NCBI GenBank assembly: GCA_937915145.1
Contig: CALDNT010000037.1
Location: 62,001 to 126,000 of the forward strand
Reading direction: 5' to 3'
Length of the DNA: 64,000 bases
Origin: an uncultured Reyranella sp.
GTDB lineage: Bacteria > Pseudomonadota > Alphaproteobacteria > Reyranellales > Reyranellaceae
The translations under genes were made by a program, and so were the position numbers. Under the pieces are notes generated by a model. The model made no database searches and had not been told where the DNA came from. It saw nothing but the letters and a program-made list of their open reading frames with translations. Each line of letters begins with the position of its first letter. The first letter of the stretch is position 1. This document shows positions 42,850 through 52,073 of this stretch, piece by piece.

Positions 42850-43425
42850 ATGACCGACACTCCGTCCATCCGCGACATCATCGATTTCTGGTTTCTGCCG
42901 CTTTCCGATCCCGACCACGGCCTGCCGCGCGACATCTGGTGGCGAAGCACGCCCGCGTTCGATGCCGAGATCGTATCGCGGTTCGGGGCCGCGACCGAGC
43001 GCGCGGTCGCTGGCGGGTTGGATGCCTGGAAGGCTTCGCCGGAAGGGGCACTGGCCTTGATCCTTTTGTGCGACCAGTTCCCACGCAACTGCTTCCGTCG
43101 TTCCGCCCGCGCCTTCTGCGGCGATACAAAAGCAATCGAGACGGCGCGGCTCGCACTCGCCCGCTTCTATCCCGCAGCCTTCGGATCCAACCACAGGCTC
43201 TTCTTCTATATGCCGTTCGGCCACAGCGAGGTGCTGGCCGACCAGCTCATGGCCTGCGCGCTGTTCGACACGATCGGCGGCGAAGAAAATTTGCAATCAG
43301 CCGCAGAGCACCGCGATGTCGTCGCCCGCTTCGGCCGCTTCCCCCATCGCAACGAAGTGCTGGGACGCACGAGCACGGCGGAAGAGCTGGAATTTCTGCG
43401 CGACGCTAAGCGGTACGGGCAATGA
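42850..43425 (+). CDS. DUF924 family protein
   Basis: A 191-residue all-helical protein. It is recognised by the DUF924 pattern: IIDFWFLP...[12 protein letters not shown] near the start, [16 protein letters not shown] near 78-93 and [12 protein letters not shown] near 120. TPR-like fold, unknown function. ATG 42850 is 40 bp from the divergent sulfatase start. Its 3' end overlaps the convergent macrodomain gene by 20 bp. Confidence 0.88.
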   Translation: MTDTPSIRDIIDFWFLPLSDPDHGLPRDIWWRSTPAFDAEIVSRFGAATERAVAGGLDAWKASPEGALALILLCDQFPRNCFRRSARAFCGDTKAIETARLALARFYPAAFGSNHRLFFYMPFGHSEVLADQLMACALFDTIGGEENLQSAAEHRDVVARFGRFPHRNEVLGRTSTAEELEFLRDAKRYGQ

Positions 43426-43906
43426 TCTCGCGATAAAGCTCGGCGGTCGTCGCGTCGAAGCAACAGAAGATGATTCGCTCAGGCATGCGGATCATGCGGG
43501 CCTGGCGCACGGCGATATTGGTCGCCGGCTCCTTCGGGTAGCCGTAAACACCAGTCGATATCGCCGGAAAGGCAATGCTGTTCAGGCCATGGACAACAGC
43601 AAGTGCCAGGCTGTTGGTGTAGCATTTCGCCAAAAGTTCGGGCTCGTTGGCCACGCCGCCTCGCCAGACCGGGCCGACGGTGTGGATCACATGGCGCGCC
43701 ATCAGCCGATAGCCCTTGGTAATCCGGGCTTCACCGGTAGGACAACCGCCGAGGCTGCGGCACTCGGCCAGCAGATCCGGACCGGCTGCACGATGGATGG
43801 CGCCATCAACGCCACCACCACCCAACAGGCTTTCGTTGGCTGCGTTCACGATGGCGTCGACGTCGAGTTGAGTGATGTCGCCTTCGACGATCTCGATGGC
43901 CGCCAC
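43406..43906 (-). CDS. Macrodomain protein (O-acetyl-ADP-ribose deacetylase-like)
   Basis: A 166-residue single macrodomain. [30 protein letters not shown] holds the ADP-ribose-binding Asp/Asn and the glycine loop of MacroD/YmdB enzymes, and ISTGVYGYP near 118 is the second substrate loop. It should hydrolyse ADP-ribose esters in the cytoplasm. Starts at GTG 43906, five bases after the DUF882 gene's stop on the same strand, so the two may be co-transcribed. Confidence 0.9.
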   Translation of the reverse strand: MAAIEIVEGDITQLDVDAIVNAANESLLGGGGVDGAIHRAAGPDLLAECRSLGGCPTGEARITKGYRLMARHVIHTVGPVWRGGVANEPELLAKCYTNSLALAVVHGLNSIAFPAISTGVYGYPKEPATNIAVRQARMIRMPERIIFCCFDATTAELYREIIARTA

Positions 43907-43911
43907 CGGCC

Positions 43912-44658
43912 CTACCAGTAGCGGATCGAACCGGTATCGAGGTGGACGAAGCCGGAGCGCGGGTAATAGCCGACCCCGCCCATCTGGAGCGACCGTGCGG
44001 CCTGGCGGATCTTGAACACCGACACGCCGGGAAGGCGGATATCCATGGCGTTGCCGTTCATGTGCTGGCTGTCACGCGCCACGCCGCGGCTGACGCTGGC
44101 CAGCCAAGCATTGGTCGTGGGCGACCGGTAGGCTGACAGCACCTCGATCGAACCTCCGTAACCCACGATCCGCGCCGTATGCCACAGCACATCGAACAGT
44201 AGCGGATCCATTTCGGTCAGGGCGTTGTCGCGGCTGTCGCGCAGGAAGTGGTTCAACTGGTTCAGCGCATCGCGATGGTAGGCGCCGTTCGACCAATAGG
44301 TGACGGTAAGCGTCTCCTTGGTGTTGAAGCTGATCAGGCTGAGGCTGCGCGGACTCACCGTGTCGAGCGGTGGCGGTGGTCCGGGCGGCTGTGCCGGTGC
44401 GAAACCACCGTAGCGCGCGGCGCGCAGGGTCTCCGGAGTCGTTCGCTGCTTTGCCGCGCTTCGAGAAGAGCCGCGCTGCACGGTCGGAGCAGCTGCCGCC
44501 TTTCGGACAACGACTTTCTTGGAAGGGACCGCCGTCTTCGCACTGGCCGGCGTGCTGCGCACGACTTCAGGCGTGGTCGATCCCGCGGACTTGGTCTGGG
44601 CGGCGCTGGTGCCAGCGAACGCCAGCACTGCCGCCAAGCTCAACGCAAATAACCGCAT
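43912..44658 (-). CDS. DUF882/YcbK-like M15 peptidase (murein endopeptidase type)
   Basis: A 248-residue exported protein with a signal peptide ending near SAAQ (residue 20), a basic/alanine-rich linker and a C-terminal M15-type domain. The zinc site is readable: [15 protein letters not shown] (His and Asp) and FVHLDTG (His). YcbK/MepK homologues cleave cross-links in peptidoglycan. ATG 44658 gives a clean signal peptide; an alternative ATG at 44694 adds 12 residues. Downstream of cysG on the same strand. Confidence 0.87.
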   Translation of the reverse strand: MRLFALSLAAVLAFAGTSAAQTKSAGSTTPEVVRSTPASAKTAVPSKKVVVRKAAAAPTVQRGSSRSAAKQRTTPETLRAARYGGFAPAQPPGPPPPLDTVSPRSLSLISFNTKETLTVTYWSNGAYHRDALNQLNHFLRDSRDNALTEMDPLLFDVLWHTARIVGYGGSIEVLSAYRSPTTNAWLASVSRGVARDSQHMNGNAMDIRLPGVSVFKIRQAARSLQMGGVGYYPRSGFVHLDTGSIRYW

Positions 44659-44699
44659 CCCCGCCCCGGGTTGTTGTATTTTTATCACGGACATACATA

Positions 44700-46136
44700 T
44701 CAGAGACCGACTCGCGACTCAAAGTGAAAATCCCCAGGCTGGGTCTCTCCAGACTGGGCCCCGGCCAAGCCGACCACTTCACCCACCAGGCACAGCGTCG
44801 GCCCCGTCAGTCGTGCGTGCGTCGCCCGGCGTTCGATGGTGGCGAGCGTACCAACGACGCGGCGCTCGCGATCGGTCGTGCCATTTTCGATCAGGGCAAT
44901 CGGCGTTGCTGCGGACCGTCCATGTTGGATCAACCGACTGACGATCACCGGCAGGGTCGCGGCACCCATATAGATGACAACGGTCTGTCGCGGTCGTGCA
45001 AGCATCTGCCAGTCAAGATCGATGCTGCCATCCTTCAGATGCCCCGTCACGAAGACGCAGGCTTGCGCATGATCGCGATGGGTGAGCGGGATTCCTGCGC
45101 TGGCCGCACAGCCCAAGGCAGCCGTCACGCCGGGCACGACCTCGACGGCCACGCCCGCCCGGGTCAGCGCTTCGATCTCCTCGCCGCCGCGGCCAAAAAC
45201 AAGCGGATCGCCACCCTTCAGGCGCACGACACTCTTGCCAGCATGGGCCAGCGCCACCAGGCGATCGTTGATCTCTTCCTGTGGTACGCAGTGATGCGCC
45301 CGGCGCTTGCCGACGTATATCCGCTCCGCGTCGCGTCGCGCCATGGCGAGCACTTCAGCCGAGACCAGGCGATCGTAGACGACCGTATCGGCGCGCTGCA
45401 GCAGGCGGTGGGCTTTCAACGTCAGCAGATCGGGATCGCCGGGACCGGCGCCGACGAGATGTACCATCCCCTGCGTTGGGCCGGCAGCAGAACCGGTCTC
45501 ATGGCGCGTACTATCGAGCAGCCGGATCAGTTCTCGCCGCGCGCCGATCTCGTCGCCGGCCAGCGCCAGTTCGCCGATGCGGCCTTCGAACACGCGATCC
45601 CAGAAGCGGCGGCGGGTGCGCGACTGATCGAGCGTACGGCGCACCTGCTTGCGAAAGACCTCGGCAAAGCGCGCAAGTCGGCCGATCGCTGCCGGCATCG
45701 CCTGCTCAATCTCGGCCCGCAGCCGCCGCGCCAGCGCCGGCGCGGCACCGCCGGTCGAGATGGCGATGGTGATCGGCGCGCGGTCGACGATCGCCGGCAT
45801 GATGAAGCTGGAGAGACCGGGTCGGTCGACGACGTTCACCGGAACACAGCTCCGTTGCGCGGCGTGCGACACGCGCGCCTGCACAGCCTCGTCGTCGCTC
45901 GCAACGATGACCAGTGACGCCCCCACCAGATCCTCGTCGCCGAAAGCCCGGCCCGACCAGGAGATGCGGCCTTCGTCGATAAGCTGGGCGATCTCACCCA
46001 CGACCGTGTCGGCGATCAACGTTACATGGGCACCGGCGGACAACAGCAACTCGACCTTGCGCGCTGCAGCCTCGGTGCCGCCAACGACCAGTACGCGCCG
46101 CTCCTGCAACGACATGAAAAGGGGGAACGTCCGCAT
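44700..46136 (-). CDS. cysG: Siroheme synthase CysG (multifunctional)
   Basis: A 478-residue fused enzyme. The N-terminal precorrin-2 dehydrogenase/ferrochelatase part starts MRTFPLFMSLQERRVLVVGGTEAAARKV. The C-terminal uroporphyrinogen-III methyltransferase (from about residue 225) starts VHLVGAGPGDPDLLT and contains RLKGGDPLVFGRGGEE and IPLTHRD. It makes siroheme, the cofactor of nitrite and sulfite reductases. The ATG overlaps the stop of the nitrate-reductase chimera by one base, so it belonged to the nitrate-assimilation operon. With nitrite reductase missing here, a sulfite reductase elsewhere is its likely remaining client. Confidence 0.92.
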   Translation of the reverse strand: MRTFPLFMSLQERRVLVVGGTEAAARKVELLLSAGAHVTLIADTVVGEIAQLIDEGRISWSGRAFGDEDLVGASLVIVASDDEAVQARVSHAAQRSCVPVNVVDRPGLSSFIMPAIVDRAPITIAISTGGAAPALARRLRAEIEQAMPAAIGRLARFAEVFRKQVRRTLDQSRTRRRFWDRVFEGRIGELALAGDEIGARRELIRLLDSTRHETGSAAGPTQGMVHLVGAGPGDPDLLTLKAHRLLQRADTVVYDRLVSAEVLAMARRDAERIYVGKRRAHHCVPQEEINDRLVALAHAGKSVVRLKGGDPLVFGRGGEEIEALTRAGVAVEVVPGVTAALGCAASAGIPLTHRDHAQACVFVTGHLKDGSIDLDWQMLARPRQTVVIYMGAATLPVIVSRLIQHGRSAATPIALIENGTTDRERRVVGTLATIERRATHARLTGPTLCLVGEVVGLAGAQSGETQPGDFHFESRVGL

Positions 46137-48013
46137 CACGCAGCCTTCATAGTCCGCGCAGCGCGCAGAAGTGTCCGGAGTTCCGGGCGGCAGGAACCAC
46201 AGTTGGTGCCGGCGCGAGTGGCAGCACCAATTGAATCGAGCGTGATCGCGCCGTCGGCAATCGCCACCTTTACCGACGCACATGACACTCCGAAGCAGGC
46301 ACAGATATCGTCGCCACGATCGACCGCGTTGCCCCCGTTCAGCAGCGCGTTGCGATCTTCGACGCGCAATTGGTCCATTGTCATAAATGGAGCCAGCCGC
46401 TGGCGCGCCGCTTCGTCCCGCGACTCGCCGAGCATCACCATGGCTTCGAGCCGGCCATCGCTGATCACTGCACGAACGCCGAGTTCGCCGTTCAGCCACG
46501 GTCCGGGATTGGTTGCACTCACGGCCGCCGAGAGGGCCTGTTGTGCAAGTGCGAGCGGCTGCTCCCCCGCCAACAGATAGGCGTGATAGCCGGCGCCTCT
46601 CACTCGCGTCCAATAGGTCACTTCTGGCAGCATCACCGGCCTGATAGCGAGAATCGTGCCATGCCAACGCATATCTAGACGGCGAATTTCGACCGGTGTG
46701 TGCTTCAGCTCGGGCTGACCGGAGATCGGATCGACAGCCGGGTTGACGGCGACGTTGATGGCACCGGCCCGCGAAATCTGCGCCGTCCAGTGCATGGGAG
46801 CGAACACCTCGCCCGCCCGCACGGCGTCCGTCACATGTACCTTCAGCACGGCCCGTCCCCAGTCACTCGCCACTTCGGCAATATCGCCGTTCACAAGCCG
46901 GCGGACGGCCGCATCGGCAGGGTGCAGCTCGACCGTCGGCTCGGGCCGATGGCCGGCGAGACGGGCGGATTTCCCCGTCCGAGTCATGGTGTGCCACTGG
47001 TCGCGCACTCGTCCGGTGTTGAGGCGCAGCGGTTGCGCGGCGCTCGGCGCGTGGGCCGGCTCGCGTGGCACCGTCGCGATGAATCGCGCCCGGCCGTCGG
47101 AATGAAGGAAGCCACCGTCGGCGAAGAAGCGCGCGCCGGTCCACGCCCGGTCCGCGCGGGCCGGCCAGATGAACGGTGCCAGGGACGCATAGTCGCGATC
47201 ACTCAAGTCGGCGCGAGCGCCGATATCGAAGCCACGGGTTCCACCATTCTCAAAAGCGGAGAGGGCGGCATGCTCACGGAAGATGTCCGCAACGCTTGTC
47301 CACTCAAAGGCTTGTCCGAAACCCAGGCGGCGCGCGACCTCGGCGACAATCCACCAGTCCTGACGCGCCTCGCCCGGTACGGGCAGAAACGGGCGTTGGC
47401 GTGAGATGCCGCGTTCGGAGTTGGTAACTGTGCCGTCCTTCTCGCCCCACGCCAGTGCCGGCAAGCGGATACGGCAGGCATCGACCGTGTCGCTGGCGCG
47501 CACCGCCTCGGAAACGATCGACAGATCGCAATCCCGCAGCGCCGCACGCACGGATGCGGCATCGGGCAGGCTGGCGACCGGATTGGTCGCCATGACCCAC
47601 ACCGCCTTGATCCGACCGGACTTCACCGCCTCGAACAGCTCGACTGCCTTCAACCCCGGCCGTTGCGCCATCCGGGAGCTTTTCCAAAAGCGTCCGACGC
47701 GGGCGACATCCTCGGGAGTGAAGTCCATGTGGGCGGCCAGCGTATTGCTGAGCGCGCCAACCTCCCTGCCGCCCATGGCGTTGGGTTGGCCGGTGATCGA
47801 GAACGGCCCCATACCCGGTCGACCGATACGCCCCGTCAACAGATGACAGTTGATGATGGCATTGACCTTGGTGGCCCATGATGCCTCGCGACAGATCTCG
47901 ACCTCGAGTCCGTGGCGGCCGAACACACCCAGTTCCTTCGCCAGCACGACCGGCGCGCAGTCAACGAGAGGGATGATCCTCAGCGTCAGCTTCGGTCGTT
48001 TCAGATCGGCCAT
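46136..48013 (-). CDS. Chimeric gene: NasS/NrtA-like N-terminus fused in frame to the C-terminal part of assimilatory nitrate reductase
   Basis: A 625-codon open frame. Residues 1 to ~48 (IPLVDCAPVVLAKELGVFGRHGLEVE, REASWAT) are the start of a NasS/NrtA-type nitrate-binding protein. From ~49 the sequence (KVNAIINCHLLTGRIGRPGMGP, FSITGQPNAMGGREVG) is nitrate reductase NasA from about its residue 310 on. It keeps the C-terminal MGD-binding domain and the BFD-like 2Fe-2S domain (CACFGVSC...CGSC). The N-terminal 4Fe-4S and main Mo domains are gone, so no nitrate reductase activity is expected. Absence of a signal peptide favours NasS over NrtA. Gene order nasT, this gene, cysG supports a deletion within the operon. 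Confidence 0.88.
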   Translation of the reverse strand: MADLKRPKLTLRIIPLVDCAPVVLAKELGVFGRHGLEVEICREASWATKVNAIINCHLLTGRIGRPGMGPFSITGQPNAMGGREVGALSNTLAAHMDFTPEDVARVGRFWKSSRMAQRPGLKAVELFEAVKSGRIKAVWVMATNPVASLPDAASVRAALRDCDLSIVSEAVRASDTVDACRIRLPALAWGEKDGTVTNSERGISRQRPFLPVPGEARQDWWIVAEVARRLGFGQAFEWTSVADIFREHAALSAFENGGTRGFDIGARADLSDRDYASLAPFIWPARADRAWTGARFFADGGFLHSDGRARFIATVPREPAHAPSAAQPLRLNTGRVRDQWHTMTRTGKSARLAGHRPEPTVELHPADAAVRRLVNGDIAEVASDWGRAVLKVHVTDAVRAGEVFAPMHWTAQISRAGAINVAVNPAVDPISGQPELKHTPVEIRRLDMRWHGTILAIRPVMLPEVTYWTRVRGAGYHAYLLAGEQPLALAQQALSAAVSATNPGPWLNGELGVRAVISDGRLEAMVMLGESRDEAARQRLAPFMTMDQLRVEDRNALLNGGNAVDRGDDICACFGVSCASVKVAIADGAITLDSIGAATRAGTNCGSCRPELRTLLRAARTMKAA

Positions 48014-48164
48014 CGCCGCGCCGTCGACGATCTAATTAGTTGATTTATAATGTATTTTATTCTCTTGGCGGAGATTGTACCGGCGACCCCGGGCGGGTCC
48101 AGCAGGCGCGGCATGGCGCTCGCATGCGCAGCATGACCATCTCGCAGCCATCACGGCGAGCTTA
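48014..48164 (-). promoter_or_regulatory. Leader region between nasT and the chimera, possible ANTAR target
   Basis: This 151-bp gap lies downstream of nasT and ahead of the former nitrate operon. It contains a GC-rich hairpin (GACCC/GGGTC-type arms around 48085-48100) and, nearer the start codon, an AT-rich stretch. NasT-class antiterminators act on paired hairpins in such leaders. I could not identify two clean hexaloop hairpins or a terminator, so the assignment is by position. Confidence 0.3.
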
Positions 48165-48794
48165 TTATTTGAGCACTTTGACGTAGGTGACGATGTCCTG
48201 GGCAACTTCGCCGATGCGCTTGTTCTGATCCATGGCGAGCTTACGCAGCAGTCGATAGGCGGCCTCTTCGGCGAGCCCCTTTTGCTCCATCAGCAGCCCC
48301 TTGGCCCGGTCGACCATCTTGCGCTCTACCAAGGAAAGCCGGGCACGATCGAGCTCCTCGCGCATCGAGTGGTAGCAATTGAAGTGGGCAACGGCCACAT
48401 CAACGACCGACCGCACACGGTCTTCGGCCAATCCCTTCACGACATAGGCCGAGACGCCCGCCTCCATGGCCGCGGCGATTGTTGCGGGGTCCGACCGATC
48501 GGCGAACAGCGCGATCGGCCGCGGTTGTTGCTCAGTGCTGCGACGCATGTCTTCAATCGAATCGCGGCTGGGACTGTCGATACTTACGACGATGACGTCC
48601 GGCCGCAGGGCGCTGACCCGCGCGGGAAGGTCATGCGTGCCGTCGAGTCGCGCGAGCAGGATGTAGCCAGCGTTGCGCAAGCCTGTCTCGACGATGTCGG
48701 CACGCGCAGGATTGTCGTCGATCAGCAGTACGGACAGCGTTTTTGTCACAGGGGCCAGGGGAGTGGATTGCGACCCTGGAGCCGCAACTTCCAT
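48165..48794 (-). CDS. nasT: NasT-like ANTAR-domain antiterminator
   Basis: A 209-residue response-regulator-like protein. The N-terminal pseudo-receiver (LSVLLIDDNPARADIVETGL) is followed by an ANTAR RNA-binding domain from about residue 140 (LSLVERKMVDRAKGLLMEQKGLAEEAAYRLLRKLAMDQ). In NasS-NasT systems NasT binds leader RNA of nitrate genes and NasS holds it inactive without nitrate. Here the only NasS trace is the first ~48 codons of the downstream chimera, so NasT may be unrestrained. ATG 48794 is assumed; GTG 48749, just before the receiver domain, is an alternative. Confidence 0.85.
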   Translation of the reverse strand: MEVAAPGSQSTPLAPVTKTLSVLLIDDNPARADIVETGLRNAGYILLARLDGTHDLPARVSALRPDVIVVSIDSPSRDSIEDMRRSTEQQPRPIALFADRSDPATIAAAMEAGVSAYVVKGLAEDRVRSVVDVAVAHFNCYHSMREELDRARLSLVERKMVDRAKGLLMEQKGLAEEAAYRLLRKLAMDQNKRIGEVAQDIVTYVKVLK

Positions 48795-48803
48795 GCCATC
48801 TGC

Positions 48804-50738
48804 TCAGGGCGCTGAATCGACGAGCTTTCCGTCTTCCCACAAGCCGGCACGCACCTGGCCGTCGACACCAGTGACCTGACCGTAGCCTTGCCGCCGGTTG
48901 CCGCGAAAGCCGCCTTCGTAGCGTTCGCCGTCACCGAGCGTTTCGACCCCTGGGCCATCCAGCATGTCGGCATGGAATTCACCGGACTGCACGAGGCTGG
49001 GCTTAGCCAGCGTACGACGAACGCCCAAGCCTTCCAGACGCCCCGCGACGAAGTTTCCTTCGGCGCGTTCGATGCCCGGCCTCTCACGAACACCGAGCCC
49101 CGTCGACTGGCCAGCGCGCCATTGTCCAGTGTAGCGCGTATCGTTACCCAGCCGCACGATGCCAAGACCGTTCAGCTGATCGGCATCCCAGTCCCCCGCC
49201 TGACGCTCGCCGTTGGTCAGATCGGCAACACCAAGACCCTGGCGTTTGCCGGCCACGACCTGGCCGACATAGCTGGCGCCGCCATCGTACGATAGCCGCT
49301 CTACGTTCTCGAGGGCGGGGCTGGCAGCGCGGGCCGCCACAATGCGCGCCTCGCCCGCCATCGACCGCGCGGCCTTGGACGCCTCGTCGGCACGATCGAG
49401 CACCGCACGTGCCTCGGACGCCGAGCGCTGGGCCTGGTCCATCAACGCTTTCTGCGCCGAACGATCCGGAGAAGGTGGTTGCGTCGGCGCCGCGGCCGGC
49501 GAAGTCGCGGCAGGAGCGACAGACGGCCCGGCGGGCAACGAAGGCGATGGCGATGGCGAAGCCGGCGACTGTGTCACGACCGGAATCGGCGGTGCCTCAG
49601 CCGCGGGGCGATCCGGCGGCGGGGCGACGGCAAATACGTCGCGTAGTTCCGGCTGAATTCGCCAAAGCGCCACGGCCACAACGGCAAGCAGCGCGACGAT
49701 CGCCCAGAGTCCTGCCCAAGATCGCCGTGAGCGCGGCGGTGGTGGTGGCGACGGCAGTGGCACAGACGAAACGGGCTTGCCGCTTTCACGGCGAACACCA
49801 CCGAGGCGTGGTGCAGCGGTCGCACCCGGCAACCGCTGAGTCAGCGCATCATCGGCCTGCGGCAGCGGGGCGCCAAACATGACACTCCAGTCGGCGACGG
49901 TCTGTGGTCGCTGATCCGGCGCGAACGCAAGCCCACGGTCAATGGCAACGAGCAGTGTCTGATCGAAGCGATCCGCCTGCGTCACTGCCAGGGGTCGATA
50001 CGGATCGGCGCCGACCCGGCTCACCGCCTCCGGCGGCGGGATGCCGGCGACAGCGTGATGCAAGACCGCCGCAGCGGAATAGATGTCGCTCCACGGACCC
50101 TGCTTGCCGTCGAGGGCGTACTGCTCGATGGGCGCGTACTGCGGCGTCAGAATGCTGGTCAGGGTTCGCGTGCGCCCCCCCATGGCCTGACGTGCCGCAC
50201 CGAAGTCGATGAGGACCGGTACGCCGTCATGCCTGACGATGATGTTCGATGGCTTGATGTCACGGTGAAGAAAACCTTGAGCGTGCACGGCGCGCAGCCC
50301 ACTCAACAGCCCCTCGGCAAGGCGGGTCACTTCGTCAGGCTGCAACCGGCGCTTCGGCTCCCGTAGTAGCTGCGCTACGCTGCGGCCGTCTTCGAACTCC
50401 ATGACTGTGTAGGCGGTGCTGTGGGCCTCGAAGTAGCGGAGCACCGGGACGATGTGGGCGTGACGAAACCGCGCCAAGGCGCGGGCTTCGTCGAGAAACC
50501 GTTCCCGGCCCCAGACGAAATCATCGGCAAAGCGCGCACCGCGCGATACCACCTCGCCATCCGGCCGTCGGACGGCGAACTCAACCGGGAAGTACTCCTT
50601 GATGGCTACGAATTTGGTGAGCTGGGTGTCGAAGGCACGATAGGTGATACCGAATCCACCGTGCCCGATGATTGCATCGAGCCGATAGTCGCCGAGCCGC
50701 GTTCCGAGCGGCAGGGCCTGATCGTTTTCATGTGACAT
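48804..50738 (-). CDS. Membrane Ser/Thr protein kinase with extracytoplasmic MORN repeats
   Basis: A 644-residue eukaryotic-type kinase. Residues ~18-290 form the kinase domain: IGHGGFGITYRA glycine loop, Lys in AIKEYFP, catalytic HRDIKPSN and metal DFGAA. A Pro/Ala-rich linker leads to one TM helix (near 345-365). A second Pro/Ala-rich part with a helical stretch (Ala/Arg/Glu) follows, then from about 485 to the end a series of MORN-like repeats (YVGQVVAGKRQGLG, YTGQWRAGQSTGLG, YEGGFRGNRRQGYG). The MORN part should be periplasmic. ATG 50738 is chosen; GTG 50744 would add two residues. Lies 9 nt from nasT, same strand. Confidence 0.9.
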   Translation of the reverse strand: MSHENDQALPLGTRLGDYRLDAIIGHGGFGITYRAFDTQLTKFVAIKEYFPVEFAVRRPDGEVVSRGARFADDFVWGRERFLDEARALARFRHAHIVPVLRYFEAHSTAYTVMEFEDGRSVAQLLREPKRRLQPDEVTRLAEGLLSGLRAVHAQGFLHRDIKPSNIIVRHDGVPVLIDFGAARQAMGGRTRTLTSILTPQYAPIEQYALDGKQGPWSDIYSAAAVLHHAVAGIPPPEAVSRVGADPYRPLAVTQADRFDQTLLVAIDRGLAFAPDQRPQTVADWSVMFGAPLPQADDALTQRLPGATAAPRLGGVRRESGKPVSSVPLPSPPPPPRSRRSWAGLWAIVALLAVVAVALWRIQPELRDVFAVAPPPDRPAAEAPPIPVVTQSPASPSPSPSLPAGPSVAPAATSPAAAPTQPPSPDRSAQKALMDQAQRSASEARAVLDRADEASKAARSMAGEARIVAARAASPALENVERLSYDGGASYVGQVVAGKRQGLGVADLTNGERQAGDWDADQLNGLGIVRLGNDTRYTGQWRAGQSTGLGVRERPGIERAEGNFVAGRLEGLGVRRTLAKPSLVQSGEFHADMLDGPGVETLGDGERYEGGFRGNRRQGYGQVTGVDGQVRAGLWEDGKLVDSAP

Positions 50739-51308
50739 GGGCACGCATAACCTGATGCCCTAGATGCGCGTTCCCGGGCAGGCGCACAAGCACCCCGAGG
50801 CAGCGCGCTCCGAACTTCAACCGCTCAGGCTCAGCGTATGCCGGCAACCACAGGCGCAGCCGCCCGGCCGGAGCCAAAATCGCGCATCTCGGAAACCAGC
50901 TGCATGGCTATGATCGCCGCGCAATGCCCTATGGCCGTCAGCAGGGTGGCAGGCCGTGTCTGCAAGTATGGCGTCGGTTCGTGTGCCCGGCGTTCGTCTG
51001 ACATGGCGAACCACTCCCAAAATTGCTTCGTCAAAAACAGCCGAACAGCCCGAAATATTTGGCTAGCCCCAAAAAGAAGATATCCTCGAAGGTACTTGAA
51101 TTCAATAAAATGTTTCAATCCCAATGGGTTACGAGACAATTCGTCGACAAAACTGGAGCCCACAACAGGTCGCGGTATGATGCCGCTGCGACCACTGCTT
51201 ATGGTCGTCCGACCCGACCAGGTCGGCGAGGCGCCGCCAACAACGGCCGCGATATTGACGCCGAGGCGGAGTAGGATCGCCTCTCACTTGTTGGGAAAAG
51301 AGCCCGCC
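50739..51308. other. Sparse intergenic region between kinase and SDR genes
   Basis: 570 bp with no recognised gene. The right-hand part (about 51010-51130) is noticeably AT-richer than its surroundings and may hold promoters for the divergent units. The left part contains a weak candidate small reading frame (listed separately). No repeats, RNA genes or terminators were recognised. Confidence 0.4.
50831..51004 (-). CDS. Possible small protein of 57 residues
   Basis: ATG 51004 is preceded by TTTTGGGAG at usable spacing. The product (MSDERRAHEPTPYLQTR...) has one moderately hydrophobic segment (LLTAIGHCAAIIAMQLV) and no recognised family. It could equally be chance; there is no conserved motif and the gap is otherwise non-coding. 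Confidence 0.25.
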   Translation of the reverse strand: MSDERRAHEPTPYLQTRPATLLTAIGHCAAIIAMQLVSEMRDFGSGRAAAPVVAGIR

Positions 51309-52064
51309 ATGAAGCCCGCGACCCAATACGACAATGCCCGGACCCTGGTCCTGACCGGTGCCAGCCGTGGCATCGGGCACGCCACGGTCAAAAAATTCAG
51401 CGCCGGCGGCTGGCGGGTGATCACGGTTTCACGCCAGCCCTTCAGCGTGCTCTGCCCGTGGCCGGGCGGTGACAAGAATCATGTGCAGATCGATCTGGCG
51501 AAACCAGACGATGTCGGCCGCGGCATCGAAGACATTCGCGAGCGCCTCGGTGGTGGTCGTCTGGACGCCCTGGTCAACAACGCGGCGATCTCGCCGAAGA
51601 ATGAGGCCGGCCGCCGGTTGGGTGCCATCGACACCCAGTTCGATCTCTGGCAGCGGGTGTTCAACGTCAATTTCTTTGCGCCCGTCGCGCTGGCACGCGG
51701 CTTGATGACGGAACTGGCCGAGGCACGCGGCTGCGTGGTCAACGTAACGTCCATCGCCGGCAGTCGCGTCCATCCCTTCGCCGGATCGGCCTATGCCACC
51801 TCGAAGGCGGCGCTGGCCGCGCTGACCCGTGAGATGGCGCACGACTTCGGTCCGCGCGGCATTCGCGTAAATGCCATCGCGCCGGGAGAAATCGATACCG
51901 CGATCCTTTCGCCGGGAACCGAGCAGATCGTCGAGGAACAAATTCCGATGCGCCGCCTCGGCACGCCGGATGAAGTGGCCGACGTCATTCACTTTCTCTG
52001 CGAAAAAGGGGCAAGCTACGTTTCAGGCGCCGAGATCCAGATCAACGGCGGCCAGCACGTATAG
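51309..52064 (+). CDS. SDR family oxidoreductase
   Basis: A 251-residue short-chain dehydrogenase. Cofactor loop TGASRGIG lies at residues 15-22, NNAAIS near 90 and the catalytic Tyr-x3-Lys in SAYATSKAA near 160; it ends SGAEIQINGGQHV. ATG 51309 is chosen; the frame open upstream to 50838 is non-coding. It is followed by DUF1445 and DUF2848 genes at 9 nt and 1-base-overlap spacing, so all three form one operon. Substrate unknown. Confidence 0.9.
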   Translation: MKPATQYDNARTLVLTGASRGIGHATVKKFSAGGWRVITVSRQPFSVLCPWPGGDKNHVQIDLAKPDDVGRGIEDIRERLGGGRLDALVNNAAISPKNEAGRRLGAIDTQFDLWQRVFNVNFFAPVALARGLMTELAEARGCVVNVTSIAGSRVHPFAGSAYATSKAALAALTREMAHDFGPRGIRVNAIAPGEIDTAILSPGTEQIVEEQIPMRRLGTPDEVADVIHFLCEKGASYVSGAEIQINGGQHV

Positions 52065-52073
52065 GAGGCGATG

